NCBI GenBank assembly: GCA_964445985.1 | Contig: CAYUMU010000023.1 | Span: 1-64,000 of the forward strand | DNA from: CAYUMU01 sp964445985 | Lineage (GTDB): Bacteria; Planctomycetota; Planctomycetia; Pirellulales; S012-138 | Direction: 5' to 3' | Length of the DNA: 64,000 bases | Part shown: positions 23,832-31,834 of the stretch, piece after piece | Layout: every line of letters begins with the position of its first letter | Numbering within the stretch: the stretch's first letter is position 1 | Made by a program: the position numbers and the translations under genes | The notes under the pieces: generated by a model | The model's input: the letters and a program-made list of their open reading frames with translations, nothing else | Databases searched by the model: none | Told to the model about the DNA's origin: nothing

Positions 23832-25184
23832 TCAATAGCCCAGCCCCGGCCCATTCAAAGCCGCGGTTCCCACCGTGCCATCGGTGATGCCGAACATGCT
23901 GGGATAACGCTCGCTCCAGTTGCGATTGCCCGCGGGGCAATACTGGCGGGCGTTGCCTTCAATAGCCGCCACGGTGGGAACCCGCGCGGCCAGGCTGGCC
24001 GAATGCAGGAACGAGCGGCCGGGGCAGGTGAGATCTTGCACGCATAAAAACATGCCGTACTTTTGCGCGGCGGCGCCCATCAGCAGGGCATCGGTCTGGC
24101 CCTTGCAGGCTTTGAGCGCCACGCCCGAGTAGCCCATCTCGCGGCACAGCAGCAGGCTGTCGAGGTCGATCAGCGATTCATCGATGACCACCGGCTTGAT
24201 CTTGGCCGCCTCGTGCATGCGGTTTTCGGGGAACGACTTCAAGTCGCGATGCGTGGGCTGTTCGATGTATTGCACTCGTTCGAGCGCTTGCGGCGATCGC
24301 TCCTGCACCAGCCGCAAGAACTCCAGCACATAGGCCACATCGCGGCACTTTTCGTTGAAATCGAGCGAATAAAACCAGGTGGGGCAACCGCGCCGGGCTT
24401 GGGCTTCGGCGGCCACGGCATCCACGTTCACCACGCGGTCCACGTCCCAAGCCAGGTCGTCGCCCGCCAGCTTGATCTTGAGATGCGTGAGCCCATCGGC
24501 CGCGATCCATTCGGCCAAGGTTTCCGGCAGGCCGTCGTCAATGCGCTTGGAAATGTCGCCGGCGGTGAGCGGATCGAGCGCGCCGACCAGGTGATAGAGC
24601 GGAATGGCGGACTTGGGTTCGCGCAGCGTGTAGCGATCGAGATATTCGCCCCGAAATTCTGGCGTGAGGTAATGCGCCAGATCGGCGTTGGCGAACTCGC
24701 CCGAGAGCAAGTTGTAAGAGTTTTGCCCGAGGGTTTGCCCTAAAGCGTCGTGAATGGCCGCTTCGAGGGGGCTGCCCGCCACGCGCTGGGCGAGGGGCGG
24801 AATCGGCTCGGCCAGGTTCATTTGGCGCTGGATCACGCCCGCTTCCACCGCCTGATAGGGCGCCAACTCGTGGGTGATTTCGAGCGGATGGGCCTGGCCG
24901 CGGTAGGCCCTGGCTGCTTCGCACAATCGTTTCCCAAGTTCCAACATGGCGGTAAACGTGGTTTCGCCACTGAGCGCGTTGGTTGGCCAGGCCCAAACGT
25001 TTGCGATCGGCATCGACCCCTGCCCTGTGCCGGTGCGGCCGTCGCGGGTTTCGACGGTAACCGCCACGTTGAGCAGCGTGGCTTCGTTGACGACGCGTCC
25101 GCCGAATTTGATGGGAGCGCGGAAGGGAACTTCCTCGGTATCCACGGAAACATCTACCAGGCGAATGTCGGTCGGTTTGCTCAT
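23832..25184 (-). CDS. Mandelate racemase/muconate lactonizing-family enzyme
   Basis: Enolase-superfamily protein (450 aa) predicted to abstract a proton alpha to a carboxylate with Mg2+. The barrel shows the LKIKL lysine strand, metal ligands in SLDFNEKC, YIEQPT and VIDESL, and a distal lysine in ALKACKG. The N-terminal capping domain starts RLVDVSVDTEEVPF. The substrate cannot be told from sequence, and no sugar-acid transporter or dehydrogenase adjoins it. The start is ATG at 25184. It runs toward the nucleotidyltransferase gene, ending about 65 nt from it. Confidence 0.87.
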   Translation of the reverse strand: MSKPTDIRLVDVSVDTEEVPFRAPIKFGGRVVNEATLLNVAVTVETRDGRTGTGQGSMPIANVWAWPTNALSGETTFTAMLELGKRLCEAARAYRGQAHPLEITHELAPYQAVEAGVIQRQMNLAEPIPPLAQRVAGSPLEAAIHDALGQTLGQNSYNLLSGEFANADLAHYLTPEFRGEYLDRYTLREPKSAIPLYHLVGALDPLTAGDISKRIDDGLPETLAEWIAADGLTHLKIKLAGDDLAWDVDRVVNVDAVAAEAQARRGCPTWFYSLDFNEKCRDVAYVLEFLRLVQERSPQALERVQYIEQPTHRDLKSFPENRMHEAAKIKPVVIDESLIDLDSLLLCREMGYSGVALKACKGQTDALLMGAAAQKYGMFLCVQDLTCPGRSFLHSASLAARVPTVAAIEGNARQYCPAGNRNWSERYPSMFGITDGTVGTAALNGPGLGY

Positions 25185-25314
25185 GTTTCCAGCTCAAATT
25201 CGTGGGGGGCTTGCCCAGGCAGGCGCCGGGTGGGGGAAAATTGGGTTCATTGGGGCCTGGTATCGTAGCCCTATGTTAACCTGGTACGCAATTGCCGCTC
25301 CGGTTTGTCTGCTC

Positions 25315-25369
25315 CGGTTTGTCCCACCCCCCCAATGCCAGAACAGGCAGGGTGCTATGGGACAAACCG
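25315..25369. repeat. 12-bp inverted repeat flanking a 31-bp spacer
   Basis: Perfect arms CGGTTTGTCCCA (25315-25326) and TGGGACAAACCG (25358-25369). Just before the left arm the sequence GCTCCGGTTTGTC is nearly duplicated. It sits in the ~380-nt gap before the BrkB-family gene, in which no gene was seen. It may be a small repeat element or the operator of that gene. Confidence 0.6.
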
Positions 25370-25565
25370 TGATCGCTGGCCGCCTACACGGTCGATTTAT
25401 AATGGCAAACGCTGCCCTTCTGGTCCGCCTTGCTTGACTCCCTCCCTGGCGCAGGCAAGATGGCCGATGGCCATTAACCCCGGCCCGCAAAACGCGGCGC
25501 TTGCCAGGGATCGGTCTCCGCTCCGGCGGATGGGCACGAATCGCCTGGCTTTTCCGAGAAAACGC

Positions 25566-27299
25566 ATGAATCGGATCCTGCAGTACCTTAACCACCTGGT
25601 CCGCGAGCCTATCGACGAGCTGACGCGCGCCCAAAGGATGTTGCGTTTTGGCGTGGACTTGGGCCGATACGGCGCCCGGCAGCTCACGAAAGACCGCGCC
25701 TTCGAAATGGCCGCCTCGCTGACTTATCGCACCATCTTTAGCCTGGTGCCGGTGGTGGTGCTCAGCATGTTGGTCTTTCGGGCGTTTATCAACGAAGAGC
25801 AAGCCAGTCGCTGGGTGAAGGAAGAGTTGAACACCGTTTACAAGTTCTTGGGGTTTTCGACCCTGGTGGCCGAGCCGGGCGGATTCGACGAATCGCCCGC
25901 TGATAAAGAGGACGCCGATCAAGGCGCGGCCAGCGAAAACTCCGGCGACGACTCCCCGGCCAATGGTGAACCCACACGGCCGCAATCTTCCGACGGCACC
26001 TCGCCTGTCGCCCCAAGCGGCGCGGCGCCTGCCGACGAAACGCCCGAGAATCCTCCCTCGGCTCGTGGACCGCCTGAGGGCGCACCTTCGGGCGATGCAG
26101 CTTCAGGCGGCGATGAAGCTGAAAATGGGGCCGACCAGGTTCCAGCAGCCACGACGGCAGAACCGCTCCCCCTTCCCGAATCCACCAAGCCCGAGGGCAT
26201 TGAAGGGGCCGATCCCGAGGACGCCAAGAAACTGCGGGTAAGCCTGGACGAAAAGATCGATGAATTGGTGGAGCGCGCCTGGCAGACCAACCTGGGCAAC
26301 GTGGGCGCGGCCGGCATTGTGCTGTTCATTTGGGGAGCGCTGGCGCTGCTGATCGCGGTGGAAGACTCGTTCAACGTGATCTTCGACTGCCCTGGCGGGC
26401 GGCGGTGGATGTCAAGAATCACCATTTATTGGGCCGCGTTGACGCTGGGGCCGGTGTTTATTCTGGCCGGCATTTACCTGGCCAACCGCATCGGCGATTG
26501 GGGAACCCATGCGGAGGGGGCTGCCTGGTATCTGGGGCTGGTGGTGCAACTTCTCAGCCGGTTTGCCGCTTTGGCGGCGAGTTGGATGCTGTTGCTGATC
26601 ATGTATTTGCTCATTCCCAACACTCAGGTTCAGTTTCGCCCGGCGGTGATTGGCAGCCTGGTGGGCGCCATTCTGTGGGAATTCGCCAAGTGGGCCTTCA
26701 GCCTGTACGTGACAACCGCCCTGCCGTACTCGGCCCTGTATGGTTCGTTGGCCCTGGTGCCGCTGTTCTTGTACTGGCTGTATGTCACGTGGTTGATTGT
26801 GCTATTTGGCCTGGAATTGACGGCCATTTTGCAAACCATGCGCGGCCGCACGCTCGAAGAACAAGAGAAGCTCCGGCATAGTCAGCGTTTGATGTGCGAT
26901 CCGCAGTGGTTCATTCCCCTGATGGGTCACGTGGCCGTGGCCTTTCGGCGGGGAGATGTCTCGACCATTGACGATCTGGCGCAGCATTTGGAACTGCCGC
27001 GGCTCACCGTATCGAACATGACCAATCGCCTGGACGAGGTCCAGCTGTTGCACAAAGTTGTCGGCAAACCGGGCGCCGCGATGGGCTATACCCTGGCGCG
27101 TCCGCCCGCGGAGATTACCATTCAGGAGATCCTGGAGCTGGGCCGACGGGTTTCGAAGCACGACCTGGAGAAGCTGCAATCTCAGGATTGGAAACTGGTG
27201 CGGAAGCTGGCCGATACGCAAATGAAAGCCGTCGAGCACACCACGCTCGCCGACCTGGCCGCGGCCGTCGAGAAAGACCGGCCGGACCCCCAGTCTTGA
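25566..27299 (+). CDS. YihY/BrkB-family membrane protein with acidic insert and C-terminal winged helix
   Basis: Large member (577 aa) of the YihY/virulence factor BrkB family, whose function is not settled. After an amphipathic start, the first transmembrane helix contains FEMAASLTYRTIFSLVPVV. A Pro/Glu/Ser/Asp-rich low-complexity insert of about 150 residues follows (roughly 110-235), then five more helices including the family's GALLIAVEDSFNVIF-like and PYSALYGSLALVPLFLYW segments. The last ~140 residues, starting PQWFIPLMGHVAVAF, look like a winged-helix domain (TIDDLAQHLELPRLTVSNMT). The insert and the DNA-binding-like tail are additions to the usual ~300-aa protein. The ATG at 25566 is preferred over upstream TTG 25305. 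Confidence 0.82.
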   Translation: MNRILQYLNHLVREPIDELTRAQRMLRFGVDLGRYGARQLTKDRAFEMAASLTYRTIFSLVPVVVLSMLVFRAFINEEQASRWVKEELNTVYKFLGFSTLVAEPGGFDESPADKEDADQGAASENSGDDSPANGEPTRPQSSDGTSPVAPSGAAPADETPENPPSARGPPEGAPSGDAASGGDEAENGADQVPAATTAEPLPLPESTKPEGIEGADPEDAKKLRVSLDEKIDELVERAWQTNLGNVGAAGIVLFIWGALALLIAVEDSFNVIFDCPGGRRWMSRITIYWAALTLGPVFILAGIYLANRIGDWGTHAEGAAWYLGLVVQLLSRFAALAASWMLLLIMYLLIPNTQVQFRPAVIGSLVGAILWEFAKWAFSLYVTTALPYSALYGSLALVPLFLYWLYVTWLIVLFGLELTAILQTMRGRTLEEQEKLRHSQRLMCDPQWFIPLMGHVAVAFRRGDVSTIDDLAQHLELPRLTVSNMTNRLDEVQLLHKVVGKPGAAMGYTLARPPAEITIQEILELGRRVSKHDLEKLQSQDWKLVRKLADTQMKAVEHTTLADLAAAVEKDRPDPQS

Positions 27300-27390
27300 C
27301 CGCGTGACCGCGGAGAACCTGTGCCCGGCCCCTTGTCACTGTGGGGGCAGCGGACTATTATCACAGCTTGTTTTTGCCGCGGAGAATTGC

Positions 27391-27930
27391 ATGCGACACG
27401 TACTTTCCGCCCTCGTTCAAAATGTGCCGGGCGTGCTTGCCCAGATTTCAGGCATGTTGGCGAGCCGCGGATACAATATTGAAAGCCTGGCGGTCGGCGA
27501 GACCGAAGACCCGAAAATGTCGCGAATGACTTTCGTGGTCATTGGCGATGATCGGCTGTTGGAACAGGTGCGAAAACAGCTCGAAAAGGTTGTCACGGTT
27601 GTCGATGTCACCGACATCAGCTCCTACGACTTTGTCGAGCGCGACCTGATGCTGATCAAAGTTCAGGCCCCCTCGGGAGGCAAACGCACCGAGGTGCGCG
27701 AGCTTGTCGAAATTTTTCGCGGCCGAATTCTCGATGTGGGCGGCGCGGAGCTCATGATTGAGATCTCCGGCCAGGAACGCAAAGTATCCGCCTTTATCGA
27801 TCTGATGCGGCCGTTCGGCATTGTCGAATTGGTGCGAACCGGCCGGGTGGCCATGATTCGCAGCAGCCGCCCGGACCCCGATTCCGAGGATGAGAACACC
27901 TCGGCTGCAAGAGAAACGGCAAAAACGTAA
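27391..27930 (+). CDS. ilvN: Acetolactate synthase small (regulatory) subunit
   Basis: Regulatory subunit (179 aa) that binds valine and controls acetohydroxyacid synthase in branched-chain amino acid synthesis. The N-terminal ACT domain begins RHVLSALVQNVPGVL and holds the GYNIESLAVG loop. The second half has ERDLMLIKV and FRGRILDVG typical of IlvN/IlvH. The C-terminal tail is acidic. GGAG lies about 10 nt before ATG 27391. The catalytic ilvB is not in this window, and ilvC follows ~250 nt downstream. Confidence 0.93.
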   Translation: MRHVLSALVQNVPGVLAQISGMLASRGYNIESLAVGETEDPKMSRMTFVVIGDDRLLEQVRKQLEKVVTVVDVTDISSYDFVERDLMLIKVQAPSGGKRTEVRELVEIFRGRILDVGGAELMIEISGQERKVSAFIDLMRPFGIVELVRTGRVAMIRSSRPDPDSEDENTSAARETAKT

Positions 27931-28182
27931 ACACGCCCGGCCGATTCCTCGACGTGCTCCCCATGTGGATCGTGTCGCTGTGCTACTTCGCCCCCCGAAA
28001 GTAGCCAGACTCGTTTCCGATCGAGGAGCATTTGGCAGGGCTTGGTACTGCAACTTGCCGGTTTGCCGCCGAGTGGGATATCCATCCGGCGCGTGTTGCA
28101 TGTGCAAGTCCGCAATCCCCCTACACTCCTTCCATATTTATTGGTTTAGCCTCATTCGCTGGCAAAGGTTGAAAGCTTCACA

Positions 28183-29193
28183 ATGACCGCCAAAGTTTAC
28201 TACGATACCGACGCTGATCTGTCCCTGCTCAAAGGCAAGACCATCGCCATTCTTGGCTATGGATCGCAAGGGCATGCCCACGCGCAAAACCTGCGGGATA
28301 GCGGCTGCAATGTGATCGTGGGTCAGCGGCAAGGGAGTGCCAATTACGACCTGGCCGTGAAGCATGGCTTTGAGCCCATGCCCGCTGCCGACGCGGTGAA
28401 AAAGGCCGACATGGTCAACATGCTCCTGCCCGACGAAGTGCAGGGGGATATCTACCGGGCCGACGTTCGCGATAACCTCAAGCCGGGCAACCTGCTGATG
28501 TGCTCGCACGGATTCAACGTGCACTTTGGCCAAGTGGCGGCTCCCAAGGGCGTGGATATTGTGCTGGTGGCTCCCAAGGGTCCCGGTCACCTGGTGCGGA
28601 GCGAGTTCGTGAGCGGCGGCGGCGTGCCCTGCCTCATTGCCCTGAGCCCCGGCGCCAGTGAGGAATCGAAGCAACTTGGCCTGGCCTACGCCAAGGGAAT
28701 CGGCGGCACGCGGGCCGGCGTGATCGAAACCACCTTTGCCGAAGAGACCGAAACCGACTTGTTCGGTGAGCAGGTGGTGCTCTGCGGCGGCGTGAGCGCG
28801 CTGGTCAAGGCCGCCTACGAAACGCTGGTGGAAGCCGGTTACCAGCCTGAGATGGCGTTCTTTGAATGCCTGCACGAGCTGAAGCTGATTGTCGACCTGT
28901 TCTATCAGGGCGGCCTGAGCTACATGCGGTATAGCGTTTCCAACACGGCCGAATTCGGCGACTACACCCGCGGCCCTCGGATCGTGACCGAGGAGACCAA
29001 GAAGGAAATGAAGAAGATCCTCACCGAAATCCAGACCGGCATGTTCGCCAAGGAATGGATCTTGGAGAACAAGGCCAATGCGCCTTCCTTCAAGGCCACG
29101 CGCCGCCGCGAACGCGAACACGGCCTGGAGCAAGTCGGCCGCCGCTTGCGGAAGCTGATGAACTGGATCGACAGCAAGGAAGTCGATCAGTAA
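28183..29193 (+). CDS. ilvC: Ketol-acid reductoisomerase
   Basis: Catalyses the Mg2+-dependent isomerisation and NADPH reduction of acetolactate and acetohydroxybutyrate in valine and isoleucine synthesis. The nucleotide-binding loop GYGSQGHAHA starts at residue 25. The acidic metal residues appear in the LKLIVDLFYQGG helix and the EFGDYTRGPR region. Length (336 aa) places it in class I. It follows ilvN in the same direction, so a shared branched-chain operon is likely, though the ~250-nt gap could carry its own promoter or attenuator. Confidence 0.97.
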   Translation: MTAKVYYDTDADLSLLKGKTIAILGYGSQGHAHAQNLRDSGCNVIVGQRQGSANYDLAVKHGFEPMPAADAVKKADMVNMLLPDEVQGDIYRADVRDNLKPGNLLMCSHGFNVHFGQVAAPKGVDIVLVAPKGPGHLVRSEFVSGGGVPCLIALSPGASEESKQLGLAYAKGIGGTRAGVIETTFAEETETDLFGEQVVLCGGVSALVKAAYETLVEAGYQPEMAFFECLHELKLIVDLFYQGGLSYMRYSVSNTAEFGDYTRGPRIVTEETKKEMKKILTEIQTGMFAKEWILENKANAPSFKATRRREREHGLEQVGRRLRKLMNWIDSKEVDQ

Positions 29194-29198
29194 AGCCA

Positions 29199-29257
29199 AC
29201 CAGGGGTGATCGCTGACGCTCAACCCCTGGCTCATCGCTGCCAACTGCCGGGATGAA
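29199..29257. repeat. Intergenic repeat, family C copy 1 (also a stem-loop after ilvC)
   Basis: Contains CCAGGGGT...ACCCCTGG around the core TCGCTGACGCTCAA, then CTGCCGGGATGAA. A divergent copy is at 57885-57948. It begins 6 nt after the ilvC stop codon and may act as its transcript-end structure. Confidence 0.65.
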
Positions 29258-29274
29258 GAACCGAGGAAAGCTGC

Positions 29275-30189
29275 TTAGCGAACTTCCCACCAGCCATCGA
29301 TCTGCCTGAGCGTTTGGCCTGGGGGAGGGCTGAACCAGGCAGCGAACTCCGCTTCTGCCGCTTCACGCTGCAGGTTGCGGGCGAGCGTGATGCCGCTGAG
29401 CGCGAGCGAAGTTAGCGCCAGCCCCGCTAGATAGATTTGTGGCAGCACCAGCGTGGCATCATCGGCCCACCAACGAACGAGCGCAATCAGCGGCAGGGCA
29501 AGCAGCACTCCCTGCACTTCGCACAGCTTGCGGGCACACCACACCCCGCGTGGCAGCCAGCCGCGGCGGGGAGCGGAGGGTGGTTGGGGGCGACTGCCAC
29601 CGCCGCCATGCAGCCGCAGTTCTCCGTGCAATCGCTTCCAGCGTTTGACGAAGGCTTTGTAGCGGGTGTCGTGAACCAGGCTGATCAGCAGCAAGCCCAA
29701 GCCGGCCGCCACGCCAATCAGGGTCCAAACCCCTTGCAGCGTGGCTTGGGCGATTCCCCAGCCCAGTCCCACCGGCAGCAGCAAGTTGAGGGTATGGTGC
29801 ATCAGGTAATCGAGTTGGGCGCCATCCAGCGTTTCCCGATGTTGGTAGCGGGCCAATTGGCCATCGACATGGTCGAGCAAATACCACACGTGGAGCAGCA
29901 GGGCGCCGAGCAGCCAGCCGCCGGCGGTTCCCCAGCCAAAGGCCATGATGGCCGCCAGCCCTACCGCCCAGGCCGCGAAAGTGGCCGTGTGAGGCCGCAC
30001 TCCCCAGGGGGCGATCACGCGCGTGATTCGTAGCGCCAGCGGTCGAGCTACCTTGCGGGCGAGCCCATTTCCCACTCGGCGATGGTCAGGCTTTTGGCAG
30101 CGAACTTCCCACTCGATCCAAGTTTGGGGGCGCGGGTGGGATTGCGCGGTCGAGGATCGTTGCTGGGGAGGCTTTTCGGCGATGCTCAT
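29275..30189 (-). CDS. CDP-alcohol phosphatidyltransferase-family protein
   Basis: Integral membrane enzyme (304 aa from ATG 30189) predicted to transfer a phospho-alcohol from a CDP-activated donor to another alcohol. The signature D-x2-DG-x2-AR-x8-G-x3-D is present at residues 106-127 (DHVDGQLAR...GAQLD). The fourth Asp, the presumed general base, is replaced by His131. The start overlaps the flippase stop by 4 nt (ATGA), which fixes it. Last gene of the glycan cassette; the nucleotidyltransferase at its head could supply a CDP-linked donor. Whether His131 supports catalysis is unknown. Confidence 0.82.
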   Translation of the reverse strand: MSIAEKPPQQRSSTAQSHPRPQTWIEWEVRCQKPDHRRVGNGLARKVARPLALRITRVIAPWGVRPHTATFAAWAVGLAAIMAFGWGTAGGWLLGALLLHVWYLLDHVDGQLARYQHRETLDGAQLDYLMHHTLNLLLPVGLGWGIAQATLQGVWTLIGVAAGLGLLLISLVHDTRYKAFVKRWKRLHGELRLHGGGGSRPQPPSAPRRGWLPRGVWCARKLCEVQGVLLALPLIALVRWWADDATLVLPQIYLAGLALTSLALSGITLARNLQREAAEAEFAAWFSPPPGQTLRQIDGWWEVR

Positions 30190-31823
30190 TGAGGTTGACT
30201 CCCTGGGGTGGGGCGAGCGGGATCGCGGCGAAGGTTTTCGCGCCAACCGCCGAAGTACCAGCCCAGGCCGGCCACCGCAACCCAAGCGGCCACGACCAAC
30301 GCGCCGGCAGATATCACGTCTTGGCAGACTTTACCGAACGAGCCCACAGGGTCGGCCGCGTGATACCATTGCCGATGAATGGTGAACGCCAATCCCCACA
30401 CGGCTGCCAAGGGGAGCAAGGCCGCAAGCACATATCGCACGCGCTCTCGCATTGAGAGGTGGGGCCAGAACGATACTGCCAGAATCAACGCCAGGTAGAT
30501 AATGTCGGCAATGGTGGTGACGATGGCCACGGAGACCAGTCCGCCGCCGTGGGTGAGCGCCAGGTGATTGCCGGCGGCCAGCACGCCCATCGAAACCAGC
30601 AGCACGCCTAGGGCCGATCGGCCACGGTTAACCGCCACCAGGTATTGGCTGGCGGGAATGGCCAGGCTGGAAGCCAGGATGCCGGGCACGAGCCACACCA
30701 GCGAGGCAATGCCTTCGCGGTAGTCGGGCAACAGCCAAGCCAACAGGGGCGGCGCGGCGGCGATGGCCAGGCCCGCCGGCAAGGCCACGGCCGCCGCTTG
30801 AATCTCGCTGGCCGCGGCGGCCAACCGCGCGACATCGCCGTGTTTGCCGGAAAGACCGAAGGTTTCGCCGTACCGGGGCGACATCACCCCCGCCAGCATG
30901 TTGGCCAGCCCATACAACTGGGTGCAAACCATCAATCCCAGCGAGTAGCAGCCGAGTTGATATTCTTTGTCGCTGAGATAGCCGAGGATCATCAGCTTAT
31001 CGAGCGAGCGAAACAGGCTGGATGCGATTCCGGCCAGCAGGATGGGACCGCCGATACCGATCAGCCGGCGGATCTGGCGGTTGTCCCAAGCCCAAGCCAG
31101 TGAGATGGTGGGCTGCTTGCGAAGATAAACCAGTGTCCCTAACAGCACCACCAACGTGGCGGCGTACAGGCCAGGCAAACCAAACCACCACGCGCCCAGC
31201 GCCATGGCCGGCAGCGTGAGTAGGGCCTCGATCACGTTCACGATGGAGGTCGAACGAAAATCGCCGTCGGCCCGATGGACGGTGATCAAGAACGTGGTGT
31301 ACCGCTGCAGCAGCGTGAGCAGGGCCACGGCGGCCAGGCCTATGGCCCAGGCCAGCGAGAGCGGATCGGCGCCGGCAATCCCAATCCAAACGGCCCCCAC
31401 GCCCAAAGCCAGGGCATACAGCGAACTCGTCACCGTATTGACACTGTACGCCAGTCGCACCGAATGTGCGGCGTGGGCGCGATTGCCGCTTCCGCGGGCC
31501 AGGCTCACTTCGCGGGCGGCGGCCTTGCTCACACCCAGTCCTGCGTAATTGCCATAGCTCAAGAAAAGTTTGAGCCCCTGCCAAATGCCCATCTGGCTGG
31601 GCGTAAGCAGCATCCGCAGCAACAAGCTTGTCACGGCGCCAAACGCATGCGCAATCAGCGTGGCGCCGCTGACCAGCAGCGAATCTCCGAACATCCGCCG
31701 CCAACCGCCGACAGGAGAAGCATGCCGGCCGACGTGAACCGCGGCTTCACGTAATTTGGGCGCGGCGCGGCGCGGCCGCGCGAGCGGCGTGCGAAGCGGG
31801 CGGGCTTGAGTGGGGGTTGTCAC
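30186..31823 (-). CDS. Polysaccharide flippase (MATE/MviN-like)
   Basis: Multi-spanning protein of about 545 aa with 12-14 hydrophobic helices, resembling Wzx-type lipid-linked oligosaccharide flippases. The first helix starts near DSLLVSGATLIAHAFG, followed by LLTPSQMGIWQ and SYGNYAGLGVSKAAARE, a typical flippase beginning. The frame is open to 32174, but that part overlaps the upstream gene in another frame. GTG 31823, 11 nt after the upstream stop, is the preferred start, and ATG 31694 is an alternative. It probably moves the product of this cassette across the membrane. Confidence 0.83.
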   Translation of the reverse strand: MTTPTQARPLRTPLARPRRAAPKLREAAVHVGRHASPVGGWRRMFGDSLLVSGATLIAHAFGAVTSLLLRMLLTPSQMGIWQGLKLFLSYGNYAGLGVSKAAAREVSLARGSGNRAHAAHSVRLAYSVNTVTSSLYALALGVGAVWIGIAGADPLSLAWAIGLAAVALLTLLQRYTTFLITVHRADGDFRSTSIVNVIEALLTLPAMALGAWWFGLPGLYAATLVVLLGTLVYLRKQPTISLAWAWDNRQIRRLIGIGGPILLAGIASSLFRSLDKLMILGYLSDKEYQLGCYSLGLMVCTQLYGLANMLAGVMSPRYGETFGLSGKHGDVARLAAAASEIQAAAVALPAGLAIAAAPPLLAWLLPDYREGIASLVWLVPGILASSLAIPASQYLVAVNRGRSALGVLLVSMGVLAAGNHLALTHGGGLVSVAIVTTIADIIYLALILAVSFWPHLSMRERVRYVLAALLPLAAVWGLAFTIHRQWYHAADPVGSFGKVCQDVISAGALVVAAWVAVAGLGWYFGGWRENLRRDPARPTPGSQPQ

Positions 31824-31834
31824 CGGGAAAGTGC

